A stretch of DNA of 64,000 bases from Saccharopolyspora gregorii (GCF_024734405.1 NZ_CP059556.1:4650001-4714000); one strand, 5' to 3'. Positions 52,169-61,519 are shown, counted from the first letter of the stretch. Notes: generated by a model from the letters alone, not told the origin. A program made the numbers and translations.

Positions 52169-52236
52169 CCGGTGGTCGCGCCGGGCGCCCGGCCCCGTGC
52201 GCCGACCTGCCGGGCGCGTCGCGCAGGATGGTGCCC

Positions 52237-53376
52237 GTGCCCATCAAGGAATCCGCACCGCAGCTGAACACCCCCGCGGACACGACCACCGAGGACGCCG
52301 TGGACTCCGATCTGCCCGGTCAGGTGCACCGCACCCTCGCCGAACACCTGGAATTCCGGCTCGCCGAGTGCACCGAGCTCGACGGCGGGTTCGCCACCGC
52401 GGCGCGGGAGGTGAGCCGCTTCGTGCTCGGCGGTGGCAAGCGCATCCGCCCGACGTTCGCGTGGTGGGGATGGCGGGCGGCCGGCGGTGCCCCGGAGGGC
52501 CCGGCGGCCGAGGCGATGCTGCGGGCCGCGAGCGCGCTGGAGCTCATCCAGGCCTGCGCATTGGTGCACGACGACCTGATCGACGAATCCGACACCCGCC
52601 GCGGCCGCCCGACGGTGCACCGCGAGTTCGCCCGCGCCCACCACCGGGAGCGCTGGGCCGGAGGTGCCGCCCAGTTCGGGATGAGCGCGGCAGTGCTGCT
52701 CGGCGACCTGGCGCTGGCCTGGGCCGACGACATGCTGCACTGCGCAGGGCTCCAGCCGGAGCAGCTGGCCCGCGGGCTGCGGCCGTGGCGGGCGATGCGG
52801 ACCGAGATGCTCGCCGGGCAGTACCTCGACGTGTTCAGCCAGGTCCGCGGGGACGAGACCCCGGAGGCGGCGCTGCGGGTCGCGGAGCTCAAGTCCGCGT
52901 CCTACACCGTGGCCAGGCCGCTGCAGCTGGGCGCGGAGATCGCGGGAGCGGACGCCGCGGTACTGGCGGCGCTGGAGAGCTTCGGGCACGACATCGGGGT
53001 GGCGTTCCAGCTCCGCGACGACCTGCTCGGCGTGTTCGGCGACCCGGCGGTCACCGGCAAGCCCGCCGGGGACGACCTGCGGGAGGGCAAGCGCACGCTG
53101 CTCGTCGCGGAGGCGCTGCGGGTGGCCCGCGAACGGGGTGACGAGGAGCGGGCGGCCGAGCTGCGCGCGGTGCTCGGCGACCCGGACGTCTCGCCGGAGC
53201 GGATCGACTCGGCCCGCGAGGTGCTGGTGCGGCTGGGCGCGCAGCAGGCCGTGGAGGACCGGATCGCGCAGCTCACCGCCGCCGCGCACCGCACGCTGCG
53301 CGAGGCGGACCTGGCCGAACCGGCCGCGACCCGGCTCGCGGAGCTCGCCGAGGCCGTCACCGACCGGACCCACTGA
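52237..53376 (+). CDS. Polyprenyl (geranylgeranyl) diphosphate synthase, IdsA-like
   Basis: Trans-prenyltransferase of 379 residues making a C15-C20-type chain from IPP and allylic diphosphate. The first Asp-rich motif is HDDLIDES, the second is RDDLLGVFGD, and GGKRIRP binds diphosphate. GTG 52237 follows AGGA by about 7 bases; ATG 52228 and GTG 52165 (overlapping lppM) are alternatives. The position matches idsA2 (Rv2173). Its stop overlaps the desaturase start by one base (TGATG), so GGPP for carotenoid is a plausible product. Confidence 0.9.
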   Translation: MPIKESAPQLNTPADTTTEDAVDSDLPGQVHRTLAEHLEFRLAECTELDGGFATAAREVSRFVLGGGKRIRPTFAWWGWRAAGGAPEGPAAEAMLRAASALELIQACALVHDDLIDESDTRRGRPTVHREFARAHHRERWAGGAAQFGMSAAVLLGDLALAWADDMLHCAGLQPEQLARGLRPWRAMRTEMLAGQYLDVFSQVRGDETPEAALRVAELKSASYTVARPLQLGAEIAGADAAVLAALESFGHDIGVAFQLRDDLLGVFGDPAVTGKPAGDDLREGKRTLLVAEALRVARERGDEERAAELRAVLGDPDVSPERIDSAREVLVRLGAQQAVEDRIAQLTAAAHRTLREADLAEPAATRLAELAEAVTDRTH

Positions 53377-54839
53377 TGCGCCGCGTCCCGGGCCGCACCG
53401 AGCACGTCGTCGTCGTGGGCGCCGGGCTCGCCGGCCTGGCGTGCGCGCTGCACCTGGCCGGTGCGGGCCGTTCGGTCACGGTGGTGGAGCGGGAGCCGTT
53501 GCCGGGCGGGCGCGCGGGCCTGCTGGAGCTGGACGGCTACCGGGTGGACACCGGTCCGACGGTGCTGACCATGCCGGAGCTGGTGGACGAGGCGCTGGCC
53601 GCGGTGGGTTCCTCGCTGGCCGAGCGGCTGGAGCTGATCCCGCTGCACCCCGCGTACCGGGCGCGGTTCGCGGACGGCTCGGCGCTGGACGTGCACACCG
53701 ACGGCGCGGCGATGGAGCAGGAGGTGCGCCGGTTCGCGGGCCCGGCCGAGGCTGCCGGGTACCGGCGGCTGCGGCACTGGCTCACCGAGGTGCACCGGGC
53801 CGAGATGGGCCGGTTCATCGACGCGAACTTCGACTCGCCGTTGGACCTGGTCGGGCCGGAGCTGGGCAGGCTGGCCGCACTGGGTGGTTTCGGCCGGCTC
53901 GGCCCGGCCATCGGGAGCTTCCTGCGCGACGAGCGGCTGCGGCGGGTGTTCTCGTTCCAAGCGCTGTACGCGGGGCTGGACCCGCGGCGGGCGCTGGCGC
54001 TGTACGCGGTGATCTCGTACATGGACACGGTCGGCGGCGTGTGGTTCCCGCGCGGCGGCATGCACGCGCTGCCGACCGCGCTGGCGGACGCCGCGGCCGC
54101 GGCCGGGGTCCGGTTCCGCTACGGCGCCGAGGTGCGGCGGCTGGAGCGGCGCGGCGACCGGGTGGTGGCGGTGCACGCCGGGCAGGAGCGGATTCCGGCG
54201 GACGCGGTGGTGCTCACCCCGGACCTGCCGGTGGTGCACCGGCTGCTCGGCGGGCGGCAGCGGCGGCGGTTGCGCTGGTCGCCGTCGGCGGTGGTGGTGC
54301 ACGCGGGGACGACGCGTTCCTGGCCGGGGACCGAGCACCACACGATCTCGTTCGGCGCGGCCTGGGAGCGCACCTTCACCGAGATCATCCGGGACGGCCG
54401 GTTGATGAGCGATCCGTCGTTGCTGGTGACGCGGCCGACGGCGAGCGATCCGGGGCTGGCCCCGGCGGGCCGCGAGCTGCACTACGTGCTGGCCCCGTGC
54501 CCCAACCTGCGCACCGCCGGGTTCGACTGGGAGCGGATCGGCCCGGCTTACCGGGACGAGCTGTTCGCGGTGCTGGAGGCGCGGGGCTTCGACGGGTTCG
54601 CCGACTCCGTCGAGGTGCAGCGCGTCGTCACGCCCGCCGGGTGGGCGGCGCAGGGACACGCGGCGGGCACCCCGTTCTCGGCGGCGCACACCTTCGCCCA
54701 GACCGGGCCGTTCCGGCCGCGGAACCTGCTGCGCGATCCGGAGAACGTGGTGCTGGCCGGGTCGGGGACGACGCCGGGGGTGGGGGTGCCGCCGGTGCTG
54801 ATCTCCGGGAAGCTGGCCGCGCGGCGGATCACCGGTTGA
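53376..54839 (+). CDS. Phytoene desaturase-like (CrtI family) FAD oxidoreductase
   Basis: A 487-residue carotenoid desaturase/isomerase-type flavoprotein. The FAD-binding motif VVVGAGLAGLACALHLAGAG lies at residues 11-30 with the acidic residue of VVEREPLPGGRAG after it, followed by VDTGPTVLTMPEL. The C-terminal FAD contact is VVLAGSGTTPGVGVPPVL. It is translationally coupled to the prenyl synthase. No phytoene synthase (crtB) is in the window, so the exact carotenoid step is open. The lppM-prenyl synthase-desaturase run is probably one operon. Confidence 0.88.
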   Translation: MRRVPGRTEHVVVVGAGLAGLACALHLAGAGRSVTVVEREPLPGGRAGLLELDGYRVDTGPTVLTMPELVDEALAAVGSSLAERLELIPLHPAYRARFADGSALDVHTDGAAMEQEVRRFAGPAEAAGYRRLRHWLTEVHRAEMGRFIDANFDSPLDLVGPELGRLAALGGFGRLGPAIGSFLRDERLRRVFSFQALYAGLDPRRALALYAVISYMDTVGGVWFPRGGMHALPTALADAAAAAGVRFRYGAEVRRLERRGDRVVAVHAGQERIPADAVVLTPDLPVVHRLLGGRQRRRLRWSPSAVVVHAGTTRSWPGTEHHTISFGAAWERTFTEIIRDGRLMSDPSLLVTRPTASDPGLAPAGRELHYVLAPCPNLRTAGFDWERIGPAYRDELFAVLEARGFDGFADSVEVQRVVTPAGWAAQGHAAGTPFSAAHTFAQTGPFRPRNLLRDPENVVLAGSGTTPGVGVPPVLISGKLAARRITG

Positions 54840-54942
54840 TCTCGGCGGCTCCCGCCGCGCATTCCGCGTGATTCCCGCGAATTCCGCTCGAACGCCCGCC
54901 GATTCGCGGTGCGGAATTCCGGCGCGCCGATTCGGCGGCGCA

Positions 54943-55542
54943 TCACCGGGCGTACTGCGGCCGCAGCGCGTGCCGTGCGCGGACCGGGCGGGCCGCGGTG
55001 AGCGTCCGCGGCAACCGGCCCCACCACGGCCGGGTGACCAATGCGCCGAGCAGCGCGCCGGAGGCGTTGAGCAGCACGTCGTCGGCCGACACCACCCGCC
55101 CGGTGAGCACGGTGTACTGCAGGAACTCGATGCCGCAGGTGACCGCCAGCGCACCCGCCGCGATCCGGCCCCAACCGCCGAACCAGGACACCCGCACCGG
55201 CACCAGCGCACCGAACGGCGCCAGCAGCAGCAGGTTTCCCACCAGCTGCAACCACGGCAGCAGGTCCCCGGGCGAGGCCTGCAGCGCCGCCCCCAGGTCG
55301 GTTCCGGGCACCAGCCGCACCGCGACGCCCGCGGGAGCCGGTTGCGGCGCCGCCACCAGGTAGCCGACGAGGAAGAGCGAGTACAGCAGCACCGCGTCCA
55401 CGGCGGAGACCAGCAGCGCGGGGACGACGGTGAACCTGCGACTGCGCACGACCACCGCGAACAGGGCGGCGGAGATGGTGAGCAGCAGGTACGAGGACGC
55501 TGCCGGGATCAAAGCGCTCCAGACCGTGGTGAACGGGCGCAA
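54943..55542 (-). CDS. VanZ-like membrane protein
   Basis: A 199-residue VanZ/RDD-like integral membrane protein with about five helices (YLLLTISAALFAVVV, AVLLYSLFLVGYLVA, LVGNLLLLAPFGALV, IAAGALAVTCGIEFLQY) and the VanZ hallmark GNLLLLAPFG ... IEFLQ ... DDVLLNASGALLG. I chose TTG 55542 because AGAGGAGG lies 11 bases before it and no ATG/GTG is in frame nearby; the frame is open to TTG 55662 without a ribosome site. VanZ proteins can raise teicoplanin resistance, but most actinobacterial homologues are of unknown function. Confidence 0.82.
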   Translation of the reverse strand: MRPFTTVWSALIPAASSYLLLTISAALFAVVVRSRRFTVVPALLVSAVDAVLLYSLFLVGYLVAAPQPAPAGVAVRLVPGTDLGAALQASPGDLLPWLQLVGNLLLLAPFGALVPVRVSWFGGWGRIAAGALAVTCGIEFLQYTVLTGRVVSADDVLLNASGALLGALVTRPWWGRLPRTLTAARPVRARHALRPQYAR

Positions 55543-55868
55543 CTGCTTGCCTGCCTCCTCTTTCCGGGCGCGCCCGATCGCCGCGGCTGCACGGGAGCGG
55601 GCGCGGCGATGCGATCCGAGTTCTCCACCATGAGAACATCCGAATGTGAAATCACGTTTCAATCACGGGGCCCATCAGGTGAACGAACTCCAGGGCCCTC
55701 CGACGTGTTCCACCGCGGAGCCCTCGCACTGCCCTGCGAGAACGACGATGCCGGGCCGCTCGTGGGAGCGACCCGGCATCGGAGTGGAACGGGTGTCGGC
55801 TGTGGTCGATCTCTCCGGACGCCGACGGTCCGGAACGCGCGGGGGCCGGTGGCGCCCGCGGCGGCGGC
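55543..55868. other. Intergenic region between VanZ-like and Rv2175c-like genes
   Basis: A 326-base gap. It holds the terminator hairpin at 55746-55781 and the presumed promoter of the VanZ-like gene. No gene is supported. Confidence 0.5.
55746..55781 (-). terminator. Terminator hairpin of the Rv2175c-like gene
   Basis: A 10-base perfect outer stem (CGATGCCGGG / CCCGGCATCG), one mismatch and a 5-base inner stem (CGCTC / GAGCG) closed by GTGG, about 90 bases past the stop of the Rv2175c-like gene. Confidence 0.7.
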
Positions 55869-56234
55869 CTAGAAGCCCATCGCCTGCGCCCTCCGCTTCA
55901 CCTCGCGACCGCGGTCGCCGCGCAGCGCCTCGATGGGCGTGCCGGGGAGCGAATCGTCGGGGGTGAACAGCCAGGTGAGGATCTCGTCCTCGTTGTAGCC
56001 GTTGTCGCGGAGCAGGGTGATCGTGCCACCCAGCCCCTTCACCACCGCGGTCTCGGTGAGGAACGCGGCGGGGACGACGAGGATGCCGTCGCGACGCATG
56101 GCGAGCAGGTGGCCGTCACGGATCAGCTGGTGCACCCGGGTCACCACCAGGCCCAGACGTTCTGCGACGTCGGGCAGCGGTGTCATCTCCACATCTGGAG
56201 CAAGCACATCCGGGGCAGCGGGGATAGCACTCAC
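55869..56234 (-). CDS. Rv2175c-like DNA-binding protein, probable PknL substrate
   Basis: A 121-residue winged-helix-like regulator. The start region (IPAAPDVLAPD) and the end (EALRGDRGREVKRRAQAMGF) strongly resemble M. tuberculosis Rv2175c, as does the middle GYNEDEILTWLFTPDDSLPG. In M. tuberculosis Rv2175c binds DNA and is phosphorylated by PknL, encoded next to it; here the kinase gene is divergent and its start codon is about 170 bases away. The usual Thr substrate near the N terminus is not obvious here, though MTPLPD has a Thr-Pro. GTG 56234 is my start; ATG 56261 is possible. Confidence 0.9.
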   Translation of the reverse strand: MSAIPAAPDVLAPDVEMTPLPDVAERLGLVVTRVHQLIRDGHLLAMRRDGILVVPAAFLTETAVVKGLGGTITLLRDNGYNEDEILTWLFTPDDSLPGTPIEALRGDRGREVKRRAQAMGF

Positions 56235-56401
56235 CCCGAACACGATGCCACAACGGCCCATCGGGAGCGTGCCCCGGAAGGGTCATCATCGATCCGGTGA
56301 CCGGCGCGGCGCGCCGTAGCCCACCGGGCGGCGGCGCGGTCCGCGAGCCCTGGAACAATCGTCGCAGGCAAGCGGACATCCCTGCGGTTGGCGGACACAC
56401 C

Positions 56402-58408
56402 ATGACTCCTGGAACACGACCCGGCGGCGGCTCGGAGCTCGTCGGAGCCATGCTGGAGCGCCGCTACCGGGTGGACTCGGTGATCGCGCGCGGCGGCATG
56501 TCCGTCGTCTACCGCGGGCTGGACACCCGGCTGGACCGGCCGGTCGCGCTCAAGGTGATGGACTCGCACTACTCGGCGAACCCGTCGTTCGTGGAGCGCT
56601 TCGAGCTGGAGGCGCGGTCCGCCGCCCGGCTGCACCACCCGTCCGTCGTCGCCGTCTACGACCAGGGCGTGGACCGGGAGGTCGACGGCGACCGGGTGTA
56701 CCTGGTGATGCAGCTCGTGGAGGGCTGCACGCTGCGCGAAGTGCTGCTGGAGCAGGGCGTGCTGCCGCTGCCGATGGCGGTGAGCGTGCTGCGCCCGACG
56801 CTCTCGGCGCTGGCCGCCGCGCACCACGCGGGCATGGTGCACCGCGACATCAAACCGGAGAACGTGCTGGTCGGGCTGGACGGTTCGGTGCGGGTCGCCG
56901 ACTTCGGCCTGGTGCGGGCGACCGCATCGGCGGGCAGCACCACCGGCAACGTCATCCTCGGCACCGTCGCCTACCTGTCCCCGGAGCAGGTCACGACCGG
57001 GGACGCGGACGCGCGCACCGACGTGTACTCGGCGGGCGTGGTGCTCTACGAGCTGCTGACCGGGCGCCCGCCGTTCGCCGGGGACACCGCGCTGTCGGTG
57101 GCCTACCAGCACGTGAACGCCGACGTCCCGCCGCCGAGCGAGATCACCCCGGAGCTGCCGCCCGCGATCGACGACCTGGTGCTGCGCGCCACCCGGCGCG
57201 ACCCGGCGGGCCGCCCGGACGACGCCGCGGCGTTCCTGCGCGAGCTGGAGCGGATCAGCGCGGAGCTGGGGCTGCGCCCGGTACCGGTCCCGGTGCCGGT
57301 GTCCGAGCAGCGCACCGAGATGGTCTCGGCCGACCCGGGCGGGCCGCCGACCGAGCGGATCGCCCCCATCACCGAGGCCTCGGTGCCCGACGCCTACGGC
57401 CCCTCCGGCGGGCCGCGCGGGACTCGCGCCATGCCGCGGCCACCCGAACCCGAGGAGACCACGCACGAGATCGCGGCGGTGCGCCCGTCGCCCGCCGAGC
57501 TCCACGAGCAGGAGCGCAGGCGCGGCGGCCGCCGGTTCGCGCTGATCACGCTGGCGATCCTGGTGGTCGCGGGCCTGCTCGGCGGCACCGCCTGGTGGAT
57601 GGGCAGCGGCCGCTACATCCAGGTGCCGCGGGTCGTCGGCGAAACCGAGGAGGTCGCCCAGCAGGTGCTGCGCGGCGCCGACCTCAGCGCCGAGATCACC
57701 CGGCAGCTCGACGACGAGGTGCCCGCGGGCACCGTCATCAGCTCCTCGCCGAAGCAGGGCGCGCGGATCCTCAGCGGGCAGTCGGTGGACCTGGTGGTGT
57801 CGCTGGGCAGGCCGAAGGTGCCGGACATCGCCAAGGGCACCGAGCTGGAGCAGGCGGAGCAGGCGCTGCGCGACGCGTCGCTGCGCCCCGAGCGGGACTC
57901 CTCCGCCGACCAGTACGACACCGAGGTCCCGGAAGGCGCCGTGCTCAGCGTCGACCCCGGCCCGGGCACCCAGCTGCCGATCAGCTCGACGGTGCGGATC
58001 GTGGTCAGCAAGGGCCCGCCGCCGGTGCCGGTGCCGGACGTGACCGGGGCGAGCAAGGACGAGGCGTTCGCCGCGCTCGCCGCCGCCGGGTTCGAACCGT
58101 ACGAGGCGGGCAGGCAGTTCGACTCCAACGTCGAGGGCGACCACGTGATCACCACCGATCCGGCGCCGGAGACGGTCGTGAAGCTCTCCGGCAAGCCCCG
58201 GGTGGGCGTGGTGCTGTCGAACGCGGTGACCGTGCCCGACCTCAACGGCAAGCGCACCGAGGACGCGAAGCAGGAGCTGGCGGCGCTGGGCCTGACGCTG
58301 GAGGTGCACTCGTTCTTCGAGCGCCCCGACAGCCTGATCCTGGGCCAGCTGCCGCTCGCGGGGAGCAAGGTGGAGCCGGGCTCGACGGTCGGCGTCACCG
58401 CGCTGTGA
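56402..58408 (+). CDS. pknL: Ser/Thr protein kinase with four PASTA domains at the pknL locus
   Basis: Membrane receptor kinase of 668 residues. Kinase domain about 20-285: glycine loop ARGGMSVVY, ATP Lys51, catalytic HRDIKPEN with Asp149, and DFG 167-169; the activation loop is Ser/Thr-rich (TASAGSTTGN). A Pro/Glu-rich juxtamembrane part leads to a transmembrane helix at about 378-398. The extracellular part has four PASTA repeats (about 403-668), each starting with a VPD/VPRV-type motif. PASTA domains sense peptidoglycan or lipid II. Mycobacterial PknL lacks PASTA repeats, so the domain content here is closer to PknB. The synteny with Rv2175c supports the pknL position. Confidence 0.92.
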   Translation: MTPGTRPGGGSELVGAMLERRYRVDSVIARGGMSVVYRGLDTRLDRPVALKVMDSHYSANPSFVERFELEARSAARLHHPSVVAVYDQGVDREVDGDRVYLVMQLVEGCTLREVLLEQGVLPLPMAVSVLRPTLSALAAAHHAGMVHRDIKPENVLVGLDGSVRVADFGLVRATASAGSTTGNVILGTVAYLSPEQVTTGDADARTDVYSAGVVLYELLTGRPPFAGDTALSVAYQHVNADVPPPSEITPELPPAIDDLVLRATRRDPAGRPDDAAAFLRELERISAELGLRPVPVPVPVSEQRTEMVSADPGGPPTERIAPITEASVPDAYGPSGGPRGTRAMPRPPEPEETTHEIAAVRPSPAELHEQERRRGGRRFALITLAILVVAGLLGGTAWWMGSGRYIQVPRVVGETEEVAQQVLRGADLSAEITRQLDDEVPAGTVISSSPKQGARILSGQSVDLVVSLGRPKVPDIAKGTELEQAEQALRDASLRPERDSSADQYDTEVPEGAVLSVDPGPGTQLPISSTVRIVVSKGPPPVPVPDVTGASKDEAFAALAAAGFEPYEAGRQFDSNVEGDHVITTDPAPETVVKLSGKPRVGVVLSNAVTVPDLNGKRTEDAKQELAALGLTLEVHSFFERPDSLILGQLPLAGSKVEPGSTVGVTAL

Positions 58409-58436
58409 CCCGGATTCGACCGCGCGTTCACCGGCG

Positions 58437-58465
58437 CCCGGTTGATCACGAAGTGGTCAACCGGG
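58437..58465. terminator. Hairpin between pknL and the mannosyltransferase gene
   Basis: Eleven-base inverted repeat with one G-T pair (CCCGGTTGATC / GGTCAACCGGG), 7-base loop, about 30 bases past the pknL stop and 38 before the next start. It may terminate pknL or act as an operator. Confidence 0.5.
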
Positions 58466-58502
58466 CCCGGTCCCGCCCGGCGGCGGATCACCGTGTGGAA
58501 AC

Positions 58503-60212
58503 ATGGAGCGCACGATGCCCCCGAGTCCGACCACCCGACCGGGCGCCGCGGCCGAGGCCCACCGGGCCCGACGCGGTGCCGGATCCCCAGCCCCGAGCAC
58601 TGATCGCCCCACCGGCGAGGCAGCGCGCGACCTGAGCGCCCGCAGCGGCCGATTACCGCTGCGGACCATCGCCCTCGGGACGATCGGTTCGCTGCTGCTG
58701 CTGGCCGGTTCGTTCGGCGGCGCGGGCGTGCTCGTCCACGATCCGATCCTCGGTTCCGGTCCGCTGTCGGCGATGCGCTACGGCCACGGCCGGGACCTCG
58801 CGCTGGCCGTGCTCTACACCGGTTTCGGGGTGCTGGTCTGGGCGTGGGTGCGGCTGGGCCGCGGGGTGCTGGCGAAGCTGGTGGATTCCCGGGGCGTGCT
58901 GGCGGCGACGGCCGCGTGGATCCTGCCGATGCTGATCACGCCGCCGCTGTTCACCAGGGACGTCTACAGCTACCTGGGCCAAGGGCTGCTCGCGCTGCAC
59001 GGCATCGACCCCTACGCGGTGGGGCCCTCGACGCTGACCGGGCCGATCCCGGACAACGTGCACCCGACGTGGCAGACCACCCCGGCCCCGTACGGGCCGC
59101 TGTTCATGGGCATCGCCAAGGGCGTGATCCTGATCGCCGGCGACGGCATGATCTCGAGTGTCATCGTGATGCGCCTGGTGCTGCTCTGCGGCCTGGTCAT
59201 GTTGATCTTCGCATTGCCGGGTCTGGTCCGCGAACTCGGGGGCCGGTTGCCGGTCGCGCTGTGGCTCGTCGCCGCCAGCCCGATGACGGTCGTGCACCTG
59301 GTCGGCGGCCCGCACAACGACATGCTCATGATCGGCCTGCTGGCGATGGGCGCGCTGCTCGTGCTGCGCGGCCGGCACGCGGGCGGGATCGCGCTGGTCA
59401 CGCTGGCCATGGCGATCAAGGCGACCGCCGGGGTGGCGCTGCCGTTCCTGGTGTGGATCTGGGCGGCGCGGCTGCCGGGCAACCGCTGGCAGCAGCTGCT
59501 GCGTGCGGGCACCGCCTCGGTCGCGATCTTCGTGCCGGTGTTCGCCGCCTGCATGGCGCTGGCCAAGGTCGGGTTCGGCTGGCTGCCCGCGCTCTCCGCG
59601 CCCGGCATGATCGTGAACTACCTGTCCGCGCCGACCGGCATCGGCCAGGCCGTGCACAGCCTGGTGTCGCTGTTCGTCGAGGTGGACCGCGGGCCGTTCG
59701 TCGAGGTCGGCCGCACGCTCGGCTCGCTGGCGCTGGCCGGGGTGCTGGTCTGGCAGTGGTGGCGCGCGCAGGAAGGCGGCACCACCGCGGTGCGCCGGGC
59801 CGCGATCGCGCTGCTCGCCGCCGCGCTGCTCTCGCCCGTGGTGCTGCCGTGGTACCTGACCTGGGGGTTGGCGCTGGGCTGCGCGCTGCGGTGGACGCCG
59901 CGGGCGCTGTCCTACGTGGTGGGCTCCTCGGTGGTGCTGGTGCTGGCCTACTACCCGGACGGCGAGCAGGCGATGTACAACTGGCCGTTCGTCGCGGTCG
60001 GGGTCGGCGCCGCGGTGCTCGCCGGGCTGTCGCTGGTGCGGTTCGACCCGCTGGGGCTGAACCGCTTCCGGCGCGGGTCCGGGCCGGCGGACCCGCCGGA
60101 GCAGGACCGCGCGGACCGGGAAGCGGGCCGCGGCCGGACCGCGCAGGTGACCCAGGTGGACGTGATCGCGCCGCCCGAGCGCCGCTCCCCCGCCGCGGAC
60201 TCCACGCCCTAG
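58503..60212 (+). CDS. GT-C polyprenol-phosphate-mannose mannosyltransferase (MptA/MptB-like)
   Basis: Integral membrane glycosyltransferase of 569 residues with about 12 helices. The first loop carries FTRDVYSYLGQG, the acidic GT-C motif of the alpha-1,6-mannosyltransferases that use polyprenol-phosphate mannose to build lipomannan and lipoarabinomannan. A Pro/Ala/Arg-rich cytoplasmic N terminus (~60 residues) and a charged C terminus (~55 residues) flank the core. mptA (Rv2174) lies in the same neighbourhood in M. tuberculosis. MptA and MptB cannot be separated by eye. ATG 58503 is used; ATG 58515 is possible. Confidence 0.85.
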   Translation: MERTMPPSPTTRPGAAAEAHRARRGAGSPAPSTDRPTGEAARDLSARSGRLPLRTIALGTIGSLLLLAGSFGGAGVLVHDPILGSGPLSAMRYGHGRDLALAVLYTGFGVLVWAWVRLGRGVLAKLVDSRGVLAATAAWILPMLITPPLFTRDVYSYLGQGLLALHGIDPYAVGPSTLTGPIPDNVHPTWQTTPAPYGPLFMGIAKGVILIAGDGMISSVIVMRLVLLCGLVMLIFALPGLVRELGGRLPVALWLVAASPMTVVHLVGGPHNDMLMIGLLAMGALLVLRGRHAGGIALVTLAMAIKATAGVALPFLVWIWAARLPGNRWQQLLRAGTASVAIFVPVFAACMALAKVGFGWLPALSAPGMIVNYLSAPTGIGQAVHSLVSLFVEVDRGPFVEVGRTLGSLALAGVLVWQWWRAQEGGTTAVRRAAIALLAAALLSPVVLPWYLTWGLALGCALRWTPRALSYVVGSSVVLVLAYYPDGEQAMYNWPFVAVGVGAAVLAGLSLVRFDPLGLNRFRRGSGPADPPEQDRADREAGRGRTAQVTQVDVIAPPERRSPAADSTP

Positions 60213-60360
60213 CCGCACCCCGGGCTCCGGGCCTCGTGGTGAGCGCGGCAGGGCCTGCGACGGCCCCGCCGTCAACGCGGCCGTGAACGGCCCGTTCGCG
60301 GGTGCGGGCCGCTGGGCCGTCCACCCGGTGGGCCCGCGTGCGCGGACCCGGTGTCCGCCG

Positions 60361-60391
60361 CCGCCCGGCCGGACGGGGGTGGGCCGGGCGG
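60361..60391. terminator. Hairpin between convergent mannosyltransferase and dehydrogenase genes
   Basis: Perfect 10-base inverted repeat (CCGCCCGGCC / GGCCGGGCGG), 11-base loop, 12 bases beyond the dehydrogenase stop on the minus strand. Confidence 0.65.
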
Positions 60392-60403
60392 TGGCGGAAG
60401 CCA

Positions 60404-61405
60404 TCACTGCGAGGGCAGGACCAGCGTCTTCAGACCGGTGCCGGTGCGGAACTCCTCCAGCGCGGCGGCGTAGTCGTCCAGGCCCGCGGTGTTCGTGATC
60501 AGCGCGTCCGAGTCGATCGCGCCCGCGACCAGCAGGTCCCGCGCCCGGTCGAAGCTGTTGTGCACCGCCATCGAACCGACGATGGTGATCTCCTCGTTGT
60601 AGACCTTGAACGGGGAGAAGTTCGCGGTCTTCGCCGCGTCCGCGACGCCGAACTGCAGGAACGTGCCCGCCTTGCGGACCCGGCCCAGCCCGTCCTCGAT
60701 GGCGGCGATGACGCCGGTGGCGTCCACCACCAGGTCCCAGCCCTCGGCCGCCTCGTCCAGCGCGGAGGCGTCGGTGGCGATCGCGCTCACGCCCATCGAC
60801 TCGGCCACCGCGAGCCGGTCCTGCCTGCGGTCCACGACCGACAGGCTACGCACCCCGGCGCGCTTGAGCAGCTGCGCCAGCAGCAGCCCCATCGTGCCCG
60901 CGCCGTAGATCAGCACGTCGTCGGTGAGGTCGTGCGGAGCCTTGTCCAGCCCGTGCACCGCGCAGGACAGCGGCTCGATCAGCGCCGCCGCGGTGGGCGA
61001 GATGCCCTCCGGCAGCGGGTAGCACTTCTTGGCCTGCACCTGGACGTACTCGGCCGCACCACCGGGCGAGCTGATGCCGATCGCCTGCCACGGCTCGCAC
61101 AGGTTGCCCTTGCCCTTGCGGCAGTACCGGCACTCCCCGCAGGGCAGCGACGGGTCCACCGCCACGGCGTCGCCCTCGGCGAGGCGGGTGACCTCGCTGC
61201 CCACCGCGACCACCCGGCCGGCCAGCTCGTGGCCCGGGGTGATCGGGTAGTTCACCACCGGGATCTCTCCGTCCACCAGGTGGAGGTCGGTGCCGCAGAG
61301 CCCGCAGGCATCCACCGCCACCACGACATCGTTCGGGCCCGGGGTGGGATCGGGCACCGTGGTGACCGTGATCTGACCGGGTCCTTCGACGACGACCGCA
61401 CGCAT
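60404..61405 (-). CDS. Zinc-dependent polyol/alcohol dehydrogenase
   Basis: Medium-chain dehydrogenase of 333 residues. The catalytic zinc site is seen in CGLCGTDLH and the GHELAGRVVAVG segment, and the structural zinc cysteines in CGECRYCRKGKGNLC. The NAD-binding motif is YGAGTMGLLLAQ near residue 165. Sorbitol-, mannitol- or threonine-dehydrogenase-like specificity is possible; the neighbouring sugar/polyol transporter favours a polyol. ATG 61405 follows AAGGA by 8 bases; ATG 61414 is the alternative. Two hairpins separate it from the transporter genes upstream. Confidence 0.88.
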   Translation of the reverse strand: MRAVVVEGPGQITVTTVPDPTPGPNDVVVAVDACGLCGTDLHLVDGEIPVVNYPITPGHELAGRVVAVGSEVTRLAEGDAVAVDPSLPCGECRYCRKGKGNLCEPWQAIGISSPGGAAEYVQVQAKKCYPLPEGISPTAAALIEPLSCAVHGLDKAPHDLTDDVLIYGAGTMGLLLAQLLKRAGVRSLSVVDRRQDRLAVAESMGVSAIATDASALDEAAEGWDLVVDATGVIAAIEDGLGRVRKAGTFLQFGVADAAKTANFSPFKVYNEEITIVGSMAVHNSFDRARDLLVAGAIDSDALITNTAGLDDYAAALEEFRTGTGLKTLVLPSQ

Positions 61406-61519
61406 GCCGGCCATCCTTTCCTCTCGCCTCTCCCCGAACGGGCGGGCGCGCCCGTTCGCTCCTTGCACCGAGGTGCCCGCCCCGCTTCCCGACCAGGCCG
61501 GGGGACCGGGGCCGCACCT

